A stretch of DNA of 42,853 nt. It comes from Chloroflexi bacterium CFX6. GTDB taxonomy: Bacteria > Chloroflexota > Anaerolineae > Anaerolineales > Villigracilaceae. Location: assembly GCA_030263595.1 (NCBI GenBank), contig SZPG01000029.1, forward strand, positions 1 to 42,853. The letters are read 5' to 3'. The notes below the pieces were generated by a model. The model did not search any database. It saw nothing but the letters and a program-made list of their open reading frames with translations, and was not told the DNA's origin. Below, piece by piece: positions 15,968-24,285 of this stretch. Made by a program: the position numbers and the translations under genes. The first letter of the stretch is position 1. The number at the start of each line of letters is the position of its first letter.

Positions 15968-17095
15968 CTAGCGCCAGGGCGGCGGGTAGAGCAGACCGCC
16001 ATCCTTCCAAAGCGCATTGAATGAACCTTCACGCGGAATGTCGGTGCCTTCGGGTCCCAGGTGGCGCTGGTAGATCTCGCCGTAGTTCCCGACCGCCGCG
16101 ATCACGTTGACCATGAAATCGGGTTCCAGGCCTAGCAGTTCGCCGAAGGAGCCTTCCAAGCCCAGCAGGCGGGCGATTTCGGGATCTTCAGGCGTACCAG
16201 CCGCAATTTCAGCCACGTTTGCGGAAGTGATGCCCTTCTCCTCAGCGATGATGACGCCGTTGACAACCCAGCTGACCAGGTCGCCCCACTGTTGATCGCC
16301 ATGCGCCCAGACCGGTCCAAGCGGCTCCTTGGACATGGTTTCGGGCAAGATCACGTGATCGTCAGGGTTAGCCATCGTCGTGCGCAAGCCGGCCAGCTGT
16401 GACTTATCGGAAGTCAGTCCATCACAGCGGCCTTCATCATACGCCGCAGCGGTCTCATCTGAATTATCGAAGACCAGGGGCTCGTAGGCGAGGCCGCGAG
16501 CGCTGAAAGCGTCCGCCAGGTTTAGCTCGGTGGTGGTACCGGAGAGCACGCACACCGTGGCGCCGCCCATGTCTGCCAGCGAGGTGAAACCGCTATCCTT
16601 GCGCACCAGCATGCCCTGACCATCATAGAAGGTGGTCGGGCCAAAGTCGGTGCCCAGTTCCACGTCGCGTGAGAAGGTCCAGGTGGTGTTTCGGATTAGC
16701 ACGTCAATCTCGTTGGTCTGCAGGGCTGTGAAGCGTTCTGCCGCTGTCAGCGGGCGGAATTCGACCGCGGTGGGATCGTTGAAGATAGCCACAGCCAGGG
16801 CGCGGCAGAAGTCGGTGTCAAACCCGGTGAATTCCCCGGCTTCATTGAGGAAGCCGAATCCAGGAACGCCCGCATTGACGCCGCAGCGAAGCACACCATT
16901 GCTTCTGACCGCTTCCAGGCGAGCCGACTCCATCACGAAAGAGACCGGGACGTTGACCTGCACTTCCTGAGTCTCGATCACTGTCACTTCCTTAGTTTCG
17001 ACGACGGTCACGATTTCGGGTTCGACCGGGGCGCAAGCGGCAAACACAAGGCTGGCAAGGATCAACATCCCCGTAATCGCAAAGAGTTTACGCAT
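15968..17095 (-). CDS. aapJ: General L-amino-acid binding lipoprotein, AapJ-like
   Basis: The 375-residue substrate-binding protein has a lipoprotein signal (MRKLFAITGMLILASLVFAAC, Cys21) followed by a Val/Glu/Thr-rich tether, as expected for a bacterium lacking a classical periplasm. The mature domain carries AapJ hallmarks: LRCGVNAGVPGFGFLNEAG, GFDTDFCRALAVAIF, DVLIRNTTWTFSRDVELG and YDGQGMLV. It captures several L-amino acids and delivers them to the AapQ/M channel. The start is ATG 17095 with a GAGGAGGAG ribosome-binding site. Expression is likely highest of the cluster because of its first position and the hairpin that follows. Confidence 0.94.
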   Translation of the reverse strand: MRKLFAITGMLILASLVFAACAPVEPEIVTVVETKEVTVIETQEVQVNVPVSFVMESARLEAVRSNGVLRCGVNAGVPGFGFLNEAGEFTGFDTDFCRALAVAIFNDPTAVEFRPLTAAERFTALQTNEIDVLIRNTTWTFSRDVELGTDFGPTTFYDGQGMLVRKDSGFTSLADMGGATVCVLSGTTTELNLADAFSARGLAYEPLVFDNSDETAAAYDEGRCDGLTSDKSQLAGLRTTMANPDDHVILPETMSKEPLGPVWAHGDQQWGDLVSWVVNGVIIAEEKGITSANVAEIAAGTPEDPEIARLLGLEGSFGELLGLEPDFMVNVIAAVGNYGEIYQRHLGPEGTDIPREGSFNALWKDGGLLYPPPWR

Positions 17096-17193
17096 TTTCT
17101 CCTCCTCGAGAAATAGGTATGGGTTTATACGACGGTTTGGGCAAGATCAGTTATATCCGCTAAAGCCACCTCCTTTCAAAAATGGTTTCACGC

Positions 17194-17199
17194 ATTATA
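17194..17199 (-). promoter_or_regulatory. -10 box of the amino-acid transporter operon
   Basis: TATAAT on the minus strand (17199-17194) lies about 100 nt before the aapJ ATG. A weak -35 (CTGTTC) lies 17 bp upstream. The leader contains a second perfect Shine-Dalgarno, AAAGGAGGTGG, far from aapJ and in addition to the one used. Confidence 0.65.
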
Positions 17200-17239
17200 G
17201 TATAAAATCCGCGAATGAACAGGTTGTTTACAGATTCTT

Positions 17240-17719
17240 TCAAGGTTCCGCGCTCACGGAGGCAAAACGCGCGTTCGTCAATTTTGCGAGATCGTCCACC
17301 GACAGTTTGATGTTCAAGCCTCTCTGTCCGCCCGACACGTGAATCTCAATGTAATTTTGCGCGGAGGAATCGATGACGACCTGAAATCCCTTATTGATGA
17401 GAGCGAGCGGAGAGATTCCCCCCGCCTGCAAGCCGGTCAACTGTTCCGCTTCGCGTTCGGTGGGCAGATGCACCTTCTTTTCGCCCAACGCCGCGGCGAG
17501 GGCTTTTAGATCCACATTCGATGGACCGGGGACGAGCGCGAGCAATGGTTTTTTGGGTTTGTCGCGGGCGACGACAATGGTCTTGAAAACAGAAGCAGGC
17601 TCGACGTCGAGAAGACGCGCCGTTTCCAGCGCGCCAAGTTTTTCGCCGGGGAGTTCGTACGCGGTGTAGGAAATCCTGCGGGAATCCAGCAATCGGGTGA
17701 CGTTGTTCCTGATCGGCAT
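17240..17719 (-). CDS. ybaK: YbaK/EbsC-type aminoacyl-tRNA deacylase
   Basis: This 159-residue YbaK/ProX-superfamily trans-editing protein typically hydrolyses mischarged Cys-tRNA(Pro). Landmarks are the N-terminal TRLLDSRRISYTAYE, ASVFKTIVV with the conserved Lys, ALVPG, and the GGISPLAL loop with QVVIDSSA and the FASVS end. The start is ATG 17719; 22 upstream codons in the same frame lack homology. It stands alone on the minus strand, divergent from the RelA/SpoT gene. Substrate specificity (YbaK versus other editing paralogues) is not settled by sequence reading alone. Confidence 0.9.
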   Translation of the reverse strand: MPIRNNVTRLLDSRRISYTAYELPGEKLGALETARLLDVEPASVFKTIVVARDKPKKPLLALVPGPSNVDLKALAAALGEKKVHLPTEREAEQLTGLQAGGISPLALINKGFQVVIDSSAQNYIEIHVSGGQRGLNIKLSVDDLAKLTNARFASVSAEP

Positions 17720-17788
17720 CGTTCTGGATTTTACCAGCGAATGAAACGCGCTGCATCTCCGATGTCGCCGCCCCGCCTCCCGCATTGC

Positions 17789-17818
17789 AAAAGCCTGTCA
17801 CGCCGCCGACGGGCTTTT
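17789..17818 (+). terminator. Hairpin with U-run in front of the RelA/SpoT gene
   Basis: AAAAGCCTGTC and GACGGGCTTTT form an 11-bp stem (one G-U) around an 8-nt loop, followed by CTT. No plus-strand gene ends here, so it is either an insulator between the divergent genes or a leader attenuator 36 nt before the start at 17854. Confidence 0.5.
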
Positions 17819-17853
17819 CTTCCGCGCTCACGAGCGTAGTAAAATACTCCGCG

Positions 17854-20082
17854 ATGAAAGACGCGAATACGGTCGTCCCCTTCGATAAACTGATCGAACA
17901 ACTCCCCGAGCATTACACGCTGGCGGACAAGGAGTTGGTTCAACGCGCCTATCGCATTGCGGAAGAGGCGCACCGCGGGCAAAAACGCCATTCGGGGGAA
18001 CCGTACATCAATCATTGCGTTGCCGTGGCCGGCATCCTGGCGGACCTGCGCGTGCCGCCCGAGGTGGTCGTCGCAGGACTCCTGCACGACGCGGTCGAAG
18101 ACACCTCTCTCACCCTGGAGGACATCCGCCGCGATTTCGGGGATACGGTCGCCAACCTCGTAAACGGCGTGACCAAACTGACCAAACTGCCGCGCGTCTC
18201 GCGCGGCGACCAGCACAAGGAAACCGGCGACGAAAGCGGTAACGGCTCGAAACCGCCGGAGGAGCCGGAACACCCGAAGCCGCGCAAACAGGACCTCAAA
18301 TCCGAAACCCTGCGCAAGACCTTCCTTGCCATGGGCGAGGACGTGCGCGTGGTCTTGATCAAACTGGCGGACCGCCTGCACAACATGCGAACCCTCCACC
18401 ACGCCCCCGAGGAAAAGCAAAGGCGCATCGCCAAAGAGACGCTGGATATCTTCGCCCCGCTCGCCAACCGCCTCGGCATCTGGCAGATCAAGTGGGAATT
18501 GGAAGACCTCGCCTTCCGCTACGTCAACCCGGAAAAATACAAGGAGATCGCGAACCAACTCAGCGAAAAACGCCCCGACCGCGAGGCGCAGATCGAAGTC
18601 ATCAAGGACTCGCTCGTCAAACTTCTCGCCAGGAACAACATCCACGCCGAGATCAGCGGAAGACCCAAACACATCTACTCCATCTACAAGAAGATGATGA
18701 AGAAGGGCAAGCCGTTCGACCTGGTGCGCGACGTGCGCGCCGTCCGCCTCATCGTCCCGGACGTCCCGTCCTGCTACGCCGCCCTGGGCGTGATCCACAC
18801 CCACTGGCGCCCCATCCCCGGCGAATTCGACGATTACATCGCCGCGCCGAAGGACAACTTTTATCAGTCGCTTCACACGGCGGTGATCTACGACGACAAG
18901 CGCCCGCTCGAAGTACAGATCCGCACGCCCGAAATGCACATGAACGCGGAATACGGCATCGCCTCGCATTGGAGGTACAAGGAGGGCGGGCGCATCTCGG
19001 ACAAGGCGTACGAAGACCGCATCAACTGGCTCCGCAGCATGATGGAATGGCGCTCCGAAGTGTACGACGCGCAGGAATTCGTGGAAGGCATGAAGACCGA
19101 CGTCTTCCAGGACCGCGTCTACGTCTTCACCCCGCGCGGCGACATCATTGACCTCGCCGCCGGTTCCACGCCGATTGACTTCGCCTACCACGTCCACACC
19201 GACATCGGTCATCGCTGCCGCGGCGCGCGCGTCAACGGAAAACTCGTCCCGTTGTACCAGGAATTGAAGACCGGCGACCAGGTCGAAATCCTGACCGCGA
19301 AGCGTGGAGGTCCAAGCCGCGATTGGTTGAACCCAAATCTCGGCCTGGTCAAAACACAGCGCGCGCGTTCCAAGATCAAAGCCTGGTTCAAGAAACAGGA
19401 GGTGGAGCAGAACCTCGCCCAGGGACGCGCCACCCTCGAACGCGAACTGCAACGCCTCGGCATCACCGGCATGAACTTCGATAACATCGCGCGCGACCTG
19501 GGCTACAAAACGCCCGACGAATTGTTCATCGCGCTCGGCACCGGCGACCTGTCCATCAGCCGCGTCATCCGCCGCTTCGCAGAGACCGAGGAAAGCGCCG
19601 ACGTGCTTGTGGCGGGCACGCAGGCAAAGGAAACCGTCAGCACCGATACCATCGAGGTCGTGGGCTTGAAGGGCTTGCTCTCGCAAATGGCGAAATGCTG
19701 CAACCCCATGCCCGGCGACCAGATCGTCGGCTACATCACGCGCGGGCGCGGCGCGACCATCCATCGCCAGGACTGCCCGAACATTCTACGCCTCAAGGAC
19801 AAGGAAAGACTCCTGCAGGTGGATTGGGGAAAACTCGAACGCACCTATCCCATTCCCATCAAGGTCAAAGCCTACGACCGCCAGGGTTTGATGGGCGACA
19901 TCTCCACCCTGCTCGACAGCGAAGGCGTGAACATCGCCGACGTGTCCGTCAATTTCAACCGCACGCTCGCCGACCTCAACCTGATCGTCGAAGTGAAGAA
20001 CCTCGATCAACTCAGCCGCATCCTCACGCGCATCGAAAACCTGCCCAACGTTTTGGAGGCGCACCGCGTAAGACCGGGATAA
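17854..20082 (+). CDS. Bifunctional (p)ppGpp synthetase/hydrolase, RelA/SpoT family
   Basis: The 742-residue stringent-response enzyme transfers pyrophosphate from ATP to GTP/GDP and can hydrolyse the product. Domains in order are the HD hydrolase (catalytic HDAVEDT, His78-Asp79; LADRLHNMRTL intact), the RelA/SpoT synthetase (RDVRAVRLIV, then KDNFYQSLHTAVI), TGS (about 385-445, VFTPRGDIIDLAAG), a helical/zinc-finger-like region (CCNPMPGDQIVGYITRGRG) and a C-terminal ACT domain (about 665-740). The intact HD box argues for a bifunctional Rel. A Pro/Glu/Lys-rich insertion (about 125-160) interrupts the hydrolase domain. I start at ATG 17854; TAAAAT ends 8 nt upstream, suggesting a leaderless mRNA. 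Confidence 0.95.
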   Translation: MKDANTVVPFDKLIEQLPEHYTLADKELVQRAYRIAEEAHRGQKRHSGEPYINHCVAVAGILADLRVPPEVVVAGLLHDAVEDTSLTLEDIRRDFGDTVANLVNGVTKLTKLPRVSRGDQHKETGDESGNGSKPPEEPEHPKPRKQDLKSETLRKTFLAMGEDVRVVLIKLADRLHNMRTLHHAPEEKQRRIAKETLDIFAPLANRLGIWQIKWELEDLAFRYVNPEKYKEIANQLSEKRPDREAQIEVIKDSLVKLLARNNIHAEISGRPKHIYSIYKKMMKKGKPFDLVRDVRAVRLIVPDVPSCYAALGVIHTHWRPIPGEFDDYIAAPKDNFYQSLHTAVIYDDKRPLEVQIRTPEMHMNAEYGIASHWRYKEGGRISDKAYEDRINWLRSMMEWRSEVYDAQEFVEGMKTDVFQDRVYVFTPRGDIIDLAAGSTPIDFAYHVHTDIGHRCRGARVNGKLVPLYQELKTGDQVEILTAKRGGPSRDWLNPNLGLVKTQRARSKIKAWFKKQEVEQNLAQGRATLERELQRLGITGMNFDNIARDLGYKTPDELFIALGTGDLSISRVIRRFAETEESADVLVAGTQAKETVSTDTIEVVGLKGLLSQMAKCCNPMPGDQIVGYITRGRGATIHRQDCPNILRLKDKERLLQVDWGKLERTYPIPIKVKAYDRQGLMGDISTLLDSEGVNIADVSVNFNRTLADLNLIVEVKNLDQLSRILTRIENLPNVLEAHRVRPG

Positions 20083-20115
20083 TACAATTTACGATTGACG
20101 ACTGGATAACACAAC

Positions 20116-21348
20116 ATGTCTCTTCTTAGCGTTGACCAGGCACGGGAAAGAATCCTCTCCCACTTCGAACCCGTCGAAACCGAGACCCTCCCGCTGACGA
20201 ATTGCATACACCGCGTTCTGGCGGCGGATATTAGCGCGGCGGACGACCTGCCCCTCTTCGACAACTCCTCCATGGACGGATTCGCCCTCCGAGCCGCGGA
20301 TACATCGAACGCCGCGCCCGCTTCACGCGTGACCCTGCGCGTGGTCGCCGACATCCCGGCCGGATCCGCGCCGAAAGTTTCCCTCGCCCCCGGCGAAGCC
20401 GCGCGCATTATGACCGGCGCGCAAATGCCCACCGGCGCGGACGCGGTCGTCCCGGTCGAGGACACGGACTTCGACACTCGCGCGCCCGGAACGCCCGCGC
20501 CGGCGACCGTCACCCTCGAAAAGCCCGTCAACGCCGGGGACAACGTCCGTCCGCGCGGCATGGACGCGCGCGCGGGACACAACGTCCTCGAAAAAGGGAA
20601 TCTTCTCAAACCGCAGGATATCGGCTTGCTGGCAATGCTCGGCTTTGCGGAAGTCGAAGTTTACAGAAGACCACGCGTGGCGCTGCTCTCCTCCGGCGAC
20701 GAACTGCTCGAGGCGGGCGCGCCGCTCGAATCGGGAAAGATCCGCGATTCGAATTCCTACATGCTCGCGGCATTGATCGAAAGCGCGGGCGCGCAGGTGT
20801 TGCGCCTGGGCATCGCAAGGGATACGCGCGCATCGGTGCAGGGATTGATCGAACAGGCGGTATCGCTCGACGCCGACCTGATCCTATCCTCTGCGGGCGT
20901 GAGCGTCGGCGCGTTCGATTACGTCAAGGACGTCGTCGAATCGAACGGCAGCCTGAATTTCTGGCGCGTCAACATGCGTCCCGGCAAACCGCTGGCTTTC
21001 GGCGAATACAAAAACATTCCCTTCATTGGACTGCCCGGCAACCCGGTGTCGGCGTTCGTCGGCTTCGAGGTCTTCGTGCGCGACGCGCTTCGGAGGCTGG
21101 GAGGCATCCCGGACGGAGGCAGGCAGAACGTCCGCGTGAGATGCGAGGAGGAGATCCGATCCGATGGACGCGAGAGTTATTTGCGCGCCGTCCTCCGCGA
21201 AAAGGAGGGTCTGTATTTCGCCCGTTTGACAGGGCATCAGGGCTCGGGAAATTTGTTGTCATTGGTGCAGGCGGATGCTTTACTAATTATCCCCGCTGGT
21301 GTAAAATGCGTGCCTGCTGGTCAGGAACTGAACGCCTGGCTGTTATGA
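20116..21348 (+). CDS. moeA: Molybdopterin molybdenumtransferase MoeA
   Basis: The 410-residue enzyme inserts molybdate into adenylated molybdopterin, the last common step of molybdenum cofactor synthesis. It shows DNSSMDGFALRA near the N-terminus, GEAARIMTGAQMPTGADAVV, the MoCF-like domain with LLSSGDELLEAG and KIRDSNSYML, and SAGVSVGAFDYVKDV (the family usually has SGGVSVG). GLPGNPVSAFVGFEVFVRDAL and a C-terminal domain IV follow. It begins 33 bp after the RelA/SpoT gene and is followed 6 bp later by a VKOR-like gene. No other moa/moe gene is in the window. Confidence 0.95.
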   Translation: MSLLSVDQARERILSHFEPVETETLPLTNCIHRVLAADISAADDLPLFDNSSMDGFALRAADTSNAAPASRVTLRVVADIPAGSAPKVSLAPGEAARIMTGAQMPTGADAVVPVEDTDFDTRAPGTPAPATVTLEKPVNAGDNVRPRGMDARAGHNVLEKGNLLKPQDIGLLAMLGFAEVEVYRRPRVALLSSGDELLEAGAPLESGKIRDSNSYMLAALIESAGAQVLRLGIARDTRASVQGLIEQAVSLDADLILSSAGVSVGAFDYVKDVVESNGSLNFWRVNMRPGKPLAFGEYKNIPFIGLPGNPVSAFVGFEVFVRDALRRLGGIPDGGRQNVRVRCEEEIRSDGRESYLRAVLREKEGLYFARLTGHQGSGNLLSLVQADALLIIPAGVKCVPAGQELNAWLL

Positions 21349-21354
21349 GGAACA

Positions 21355-21780
21355 ATGACTAAACGGCTTACACAGATCACCATCGCGCTCGCCATTTTGG
21401 GTTTGCTGGTCTCGATTTACATGACCATTTACAAATACACGTCGAACGATAGCATGTGCCTCGGCTCCGGCGATTGCAGCACCGTCAACGCAAGCCGGTA
21501 TTCGGAAGTGAACGGAATCCCCGTGGCGCTGATCGGCGTGTTCGGTTATGCCGCCATTCTCGGCATCCCATGGCTCGAACGCAGGAACGACTTTTTCCAA
21601 TCCAACGGGAGCATGATCCTGTTCGGCATTTCGTTGATCGGTTTTCTCTTTACGCTCTGGCTGGTATATGTGGAGATCGTCCTTCTCAAGGGGGCGCTCT
21701 GTCCGTTCTGCGTGACCTCGCAGATTACCATGACTTTGATCTTTATCATCTCGCTTATTCGTGTGATACGACAATCGTAA
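21355..21780 (+). CDS. Vitamin K epoxide reductase (VKOR) family protein
   Basis: The 141-residue protein has four transmembrane helices. Bacterial VKOR homologues pass electrons from periplasmic or extracellular thiols to quinone and so support disulfide formation. Visible catalytic features are the loop Cys pair (Cys35 in MCLGSGDC and Cys41), the following STVNASRYSEVNGIPVALIG consensus, and the quinone-side CXXC (Cys116 and Cys119 in CPFC). There is no fused thioredoxin domain. The start is ATG 21355 with GAGGAACA. It follows moeA by 6 bp and precedes a Cys-cluster protein by 18 bp. A DsbA-like partner is not in the window. Confidence 0.93.
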   Translation: MTKRLTQITIALAILGLLVSIYMTIYKYTSNDSMCLGSGDCSTVNASRYSEVNGIPVALIGVFGYAAILGIPWLERRNDFFQSNGSMILFGISLIGFLFTLWLVYVEIVLLKGALCPFCVTSQITMTLIFIISLIRVIRQS

Positions 21781-21798
21781 TCGCGCCAGGAGGAATGA

Positions 21799-22020
21799 AT
21801 GCCCCGCATCAAGTGTCATTACGCAGATTGTGTTTTTTTGGATGAAGGTTATTGCAGCGCCGCAGCGGTGGAGATTGACCCCGATACCGGTTGCAACACC
21901 TACACCCCCTCCGACGAAGCCGCGGAGGAGGAATGGGAGGAGGAGGAGGAACTGGAATGGGAGGACGACGAGGAAGAGGAAGAGGACGATCTTTGGGATG
22001 AGGACGAGGACGAATTCTAA
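21799..22020 (+). CDS. Small Cys-cluster protein with extreme acidic tail
   Basis: The 73-residue protein has two halves. The N-terminal half has four cysteines (Cys6, Cys11, Cys19, Cys32) in a DUF1540-like spacing (IKCHYADCVFLDEGYCSA), a likely small metal site. The C-terminal half (about 41-73) is almost entirely Glu/Asp with a few Trp residues. Such tails can bind cations or basic proteins. RBS AGGAGG precedes ATG 21799. It is the last gene of the relA-moeA-VKOR run, ending at the terminator at 22066. Function is unknown and the DUF1540 assignment is tentative. Confidence 0.75.
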   Translation: MPRIKCHYADCVFLDEGYCSAAAVEIDPDTGCNTYTPSDEAAEEEWEEEEELEWEDDEEEEEDDLWDEDEDEF

Positions 22021-22065
22021 CGCCTCCTTCCGCCCCCGCGCCTGATCCGCCTTCGATCAACCTGG

Positions 22066-22095
22066 GACGCAGCCCGCGCTGCGTCTCTTTTTGTT
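22066..22095 (+). terminator. Terminator after the acidic Cys-cluster gene
   Basis: GACGCAGC and GCTGCGTC form a perfect 8-bp stem with loop CCGC, followed by TCTTTTTGTTT. Confidence 0.85.
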
Positions 22096-22106
22096 TATGA
22101 ACGCCC

Positions 22107-22183
22107 TGTCATTTCGAGGGAGCGCAGCGACCGGGAAATCTTCCTCGCCGGGTCAAAGATTTCTCCCCTCGGTCGAAATGACA
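22107..22183. repeat. Palindromic element TGTCATTTCGA...TCGAAATGACA
   Basis: A 77-bp imperfect palindrome with 11-bp perfect ends (TGTCATTTCGA / TCGAAATGACA) and inner matches such as GAAATCTT / AAGATTTC. It resembles in ends and size the elements at 38238, 40005 and 42427 (TGTCATTGCGA ends). It is intergenic, between the terminator and the 3' end of the TrmH-type gene. Confidence 0.8.
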
Positions 22184-22188
22184 AGACG

Positions 22189-22968
22189 CTAGAGGGAATA
22201 CCGATACAATAACACCCCCGCCGCCACCGCGAGATTCAACGAACTGACGCGCCCCTTCATCGGCATCGAAACGACCACGTCGCAGGCGTCCATTTGCTGG
22301 CGCGATAATCCCTTTTGCTCGCTGCCCAGCGCGAGGATCCAGGGAAGTTGTGGAACGAGAGTTTGATAATCCACATCCCCGTGAGCGGATGCGCCGATCA
22401 TCTGATAGCCGTTCCTCCGCGCCCACCTCGCGAACTCATCGAACGAAGTTTGAACCACCGGCTTCCAGAACAACGCCCCCATGCTCGAACGCACCACCGA
22501 CGGGTGATACAACTCCACGCCGCCGTCGAGCAGAAACAGGGCGTCCGCGCCGACCGCGTCCATCGTGCGGAGGATGGTTCCGACGTTGCCCGGATCCTGC
22601 GGGGTTTCAAGTGCAACCCCCCGATGAATTTGTCCCAGTTCATCCAGGCGGGTGTGCCTCTGCCGCACAATGGCAAGAATGCCCTGCGGATTATCCTTGT
22701 CAGCAATGGATTCCATCACTTGCGGCGTGACAGGCTGGGGAACGGGCGAAGCGGCGCGTGAGATCAACTCATGGGCGAATTTGCTCGTCAACAAATCGGG
22801 CGCGTAGAGCGCGTGTTCCACCTTCCATCCCGCCTCGAATGCCTCCCCCACGTGATGGATGCCCTCCACGAGAAACAGCCCGCTCTCGCGCCGCGCCTTT
22901 TTCTGTCGCAGGGCGCGCGCCTGTTTGACAAGCGGATTGCTCGAACTCGCGATGAGGTTTTTTTTCAT
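22189..22968 (-). CDS. TrmH/SpoU family RNA methyltransferase
   Basis: The 259-residue SPOUT methyltransferase uses a deep trefoil knot to bind SAM and 2'-O-methylates rRNA or tRNA. The N-terminal substrate-binding domain (about 5-100) starts with the NPLVKQARALRQKKARRESG pattern of TsnR/RlmB-like proteins. The catalytic domain carries PQDPGNVGTILRT, ALGSEQKGLS and the knot motif MKGRVSSLNLAVA. I prefer ATG 22968 over the GTG five codons upstream because GAG lies just before it. The target nucleotide cannot be told. It is a single gene whose 3' end abuts a palindromic element. Confidence 0.92.
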   Translation of the reverse strand: MKKNLIASSSNPLVKQARALRQKKARRESGLFLVEGIHHVGEAFEAGWKVEHALYAPDLLTSKFAHELISRAASPVPQPVTPQVMESIADKDNPQGILAIVRQRHTRLDELGQIHRGVALETPQDPGNVGTILRTMDAVGADALFLLDGGVELYHPSVVRSSMGALFWKPVVQTSFDEFARWARRNGYQMIGASAHGDVDYQTLVPQLPWILALGSEQKGLSRQQMDACDVVVSMPMKGRVSSLNLAVAAGVLLYRYSL

Positions 22969-23022
22969 ATTCTCGTTATACACAGGAATTCGGAGGTTTT
23001 ATAAAACCATCGAATTCAGGGA

Positions 23023-23436
23023 TCATTCATCCGCTGCAACGCGCAATTTTGCCACCATGCCGGATACGATGTGACCCGGCGTCCTGCAAACGATTTCATA
23101 ATCGCCCGGTTCCGCGGGGGCGGTAAAGGAGGTCTGCGCGCTGCCGCCCGGTTGAACCTCCACCTCCCAATAGATGTTGGGGGTGTCGCTATCGTCCCAC
23201 GTGTCGCCCGCGTTCGCGCCGTATTTCATAATGACAAAGTTATGGATCACAGCGCCGCTATTTACCGCGTTGACCGTTATCTCCTGCCCCGCCGGAACCG
23301 TGAACTCGTTCGGCACGAATTGGAAATCGGTCATCGTCACGTTGATGGTCGTGGTCGGGACGTTTCCGCCGCCTCCGCAAGCCGTCAGCGCAAGGGAAAA
23401 TCCCAACAGGACAAGAACGACGACGTATTTTTTCAT
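23023..23436 (-). CDS. Cupredoxin (type I copper) lipoprotein
   Basis: The 137-residue lipoprotein has signal MKKYVVVLVLLGFSLALTAC (Cys20) and a plastocyanin-like beta-sandwich. All four type I copper ligands can be placed: His65 in VIHNFVI, then Cys117, His122 and Met127 in the VCRTPGHIVSGM loop. It probably shuttles electrons or binds copper on the outer membrane face. RBS GAGGAG precedes ATG 23436. It lies divergent to a CDF-like transporter gene (start 23558), which could hint at metal handling, but no shared regulatory site was recognised. Confidence 0.93.
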   Translation of the reverse strand: MKKYVVVLVLLGFSLALTACGGGGNVPTTTINVTMTDFQFVPNEFTVPAGQEITVNAVNSGAVIHNFVIMKYGANAGDTWDDSDTPNIYWEVEVQPGGSAQTSFTAPAEPGDYEIVCRTPGHIVSGMVAKLRVAADE

Positions 23437-23557
23437 CTCTACTCCTCGTTGTGTTTGGCGTCCCCGCCTGAGAATACCATGAAAATCTTAGAAGCATAAA
23501 AAATCCCGCCGCAATGGGAACAAAATGAAGTAAACTGTCCAATGACAGGAGCGATAG

Positions 23558-24217
23558 ATGACGACCCTTACCCGATCCGCCGCGAACAAATACTGGACCT
23601 ACGCCCTATGGCTGGCGTTCTTCACCATCTTCTACAACCTCGCCGAGGGAGTGATCTCCATCTTCTTCGGCATCTCGGATGAAACGCTGACCCTTTTCGG
23701 CTTCGGCGTGGACTCGTTCATCGAAGTCATGTCCGGCATCGGAATTCTCGCCATGGTGATCCGCATCCGCCAGCATCCCGATACGCCGCGCTCTCAATTC
23801 GAACGGAGCGCGTTGCGGGTGACAGGCACGGCGTTCTATCTGCTCGTCGCCGGGCTTGCCGTCACCGCCGTTTACAACGTCATCGTCGGGCACAAACCCG
23901 AAACGACGCTGCCGGGACTCATCATCTCGATCATTTCCATCGCGGTGATGTGGGCGCTGGTGAAGGGCAAACGCAAGGTTGGACGCGCCCTCAACTCCCA
24001 GCCCGTCCTATCCGACGCGAACTGCACGATGGTCTGCATTTACATGTCGGTCGTTCTATTGGCATCGAGCCTGATCTACGAATTGACCGGCTTTGGCTTC
24101 GTGGATTCCATCGGCGCGCTGGGGTTGATCTGGTTCTCGTACAACGAAGGGAAGGAAGCCTTCGAAAAAGCCGCAGGCATGGAAGATTGCTGCGACGACG
24201 AGGAATGTGTGGTCTGA
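23558..24217 (+). CDS. CDF-like membrane cation transporter, short form
   Basis: The 219-residue protein has about six transmembrane segments and resembles the membrane half of cation diffusion facilitators, without the usual cytoplasmic dimerisation domain. Acidic residues sit at the expected metal-site positions in helices 2 and 5 (FGVDSFIEVMSG, with Asp52 and Glu56, and GFVDSIGALGL). The first helix shows NLAEG instead of the usual HxxxD-type partner. The C-terminus MEDCCDDEECVV offers three Cys as an extra metal-binding tail. RBS AGGAG precedes the ATG. The metal is unknown; iron, zinc or manganese are possible. Confidence 0.75.
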   Translation: MTTLTRSAANKYWTYALWLAFFTIFYNLAEGVISIFFGISDETLTLFGFGVDSFIEVMSGIGILAMVIRIRQHPDTPRSQFERSALRVTGTAFYLLVAGLAVTAVYNVIVGHKPETTLPGLIISIISIAVMWALVKGKRKVGRALNSQPVLSDANCTMVCIYMSVVLLASSLIYELTGFGFVDSIGALGLIWFSYNEGKEAFEKAAGMEDCCDDEECVV

Positions 24218-24285
24218 CACGGGAAACGCCCGCATAGTTTGAACGAAATACTGGAATTTATCCGGTATACTCTGGGGAAATCGCC

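Noticed and set aside
17731..19764. Long open frame (677 codons) on the minus strand opposite the RelA/SpoT gene
   Set aside because: It is an antisense shadow caused by GC-rich codon bias; the plus strand carries the complete, motif-rich enzyme and the minus frame has no recognisable domain.
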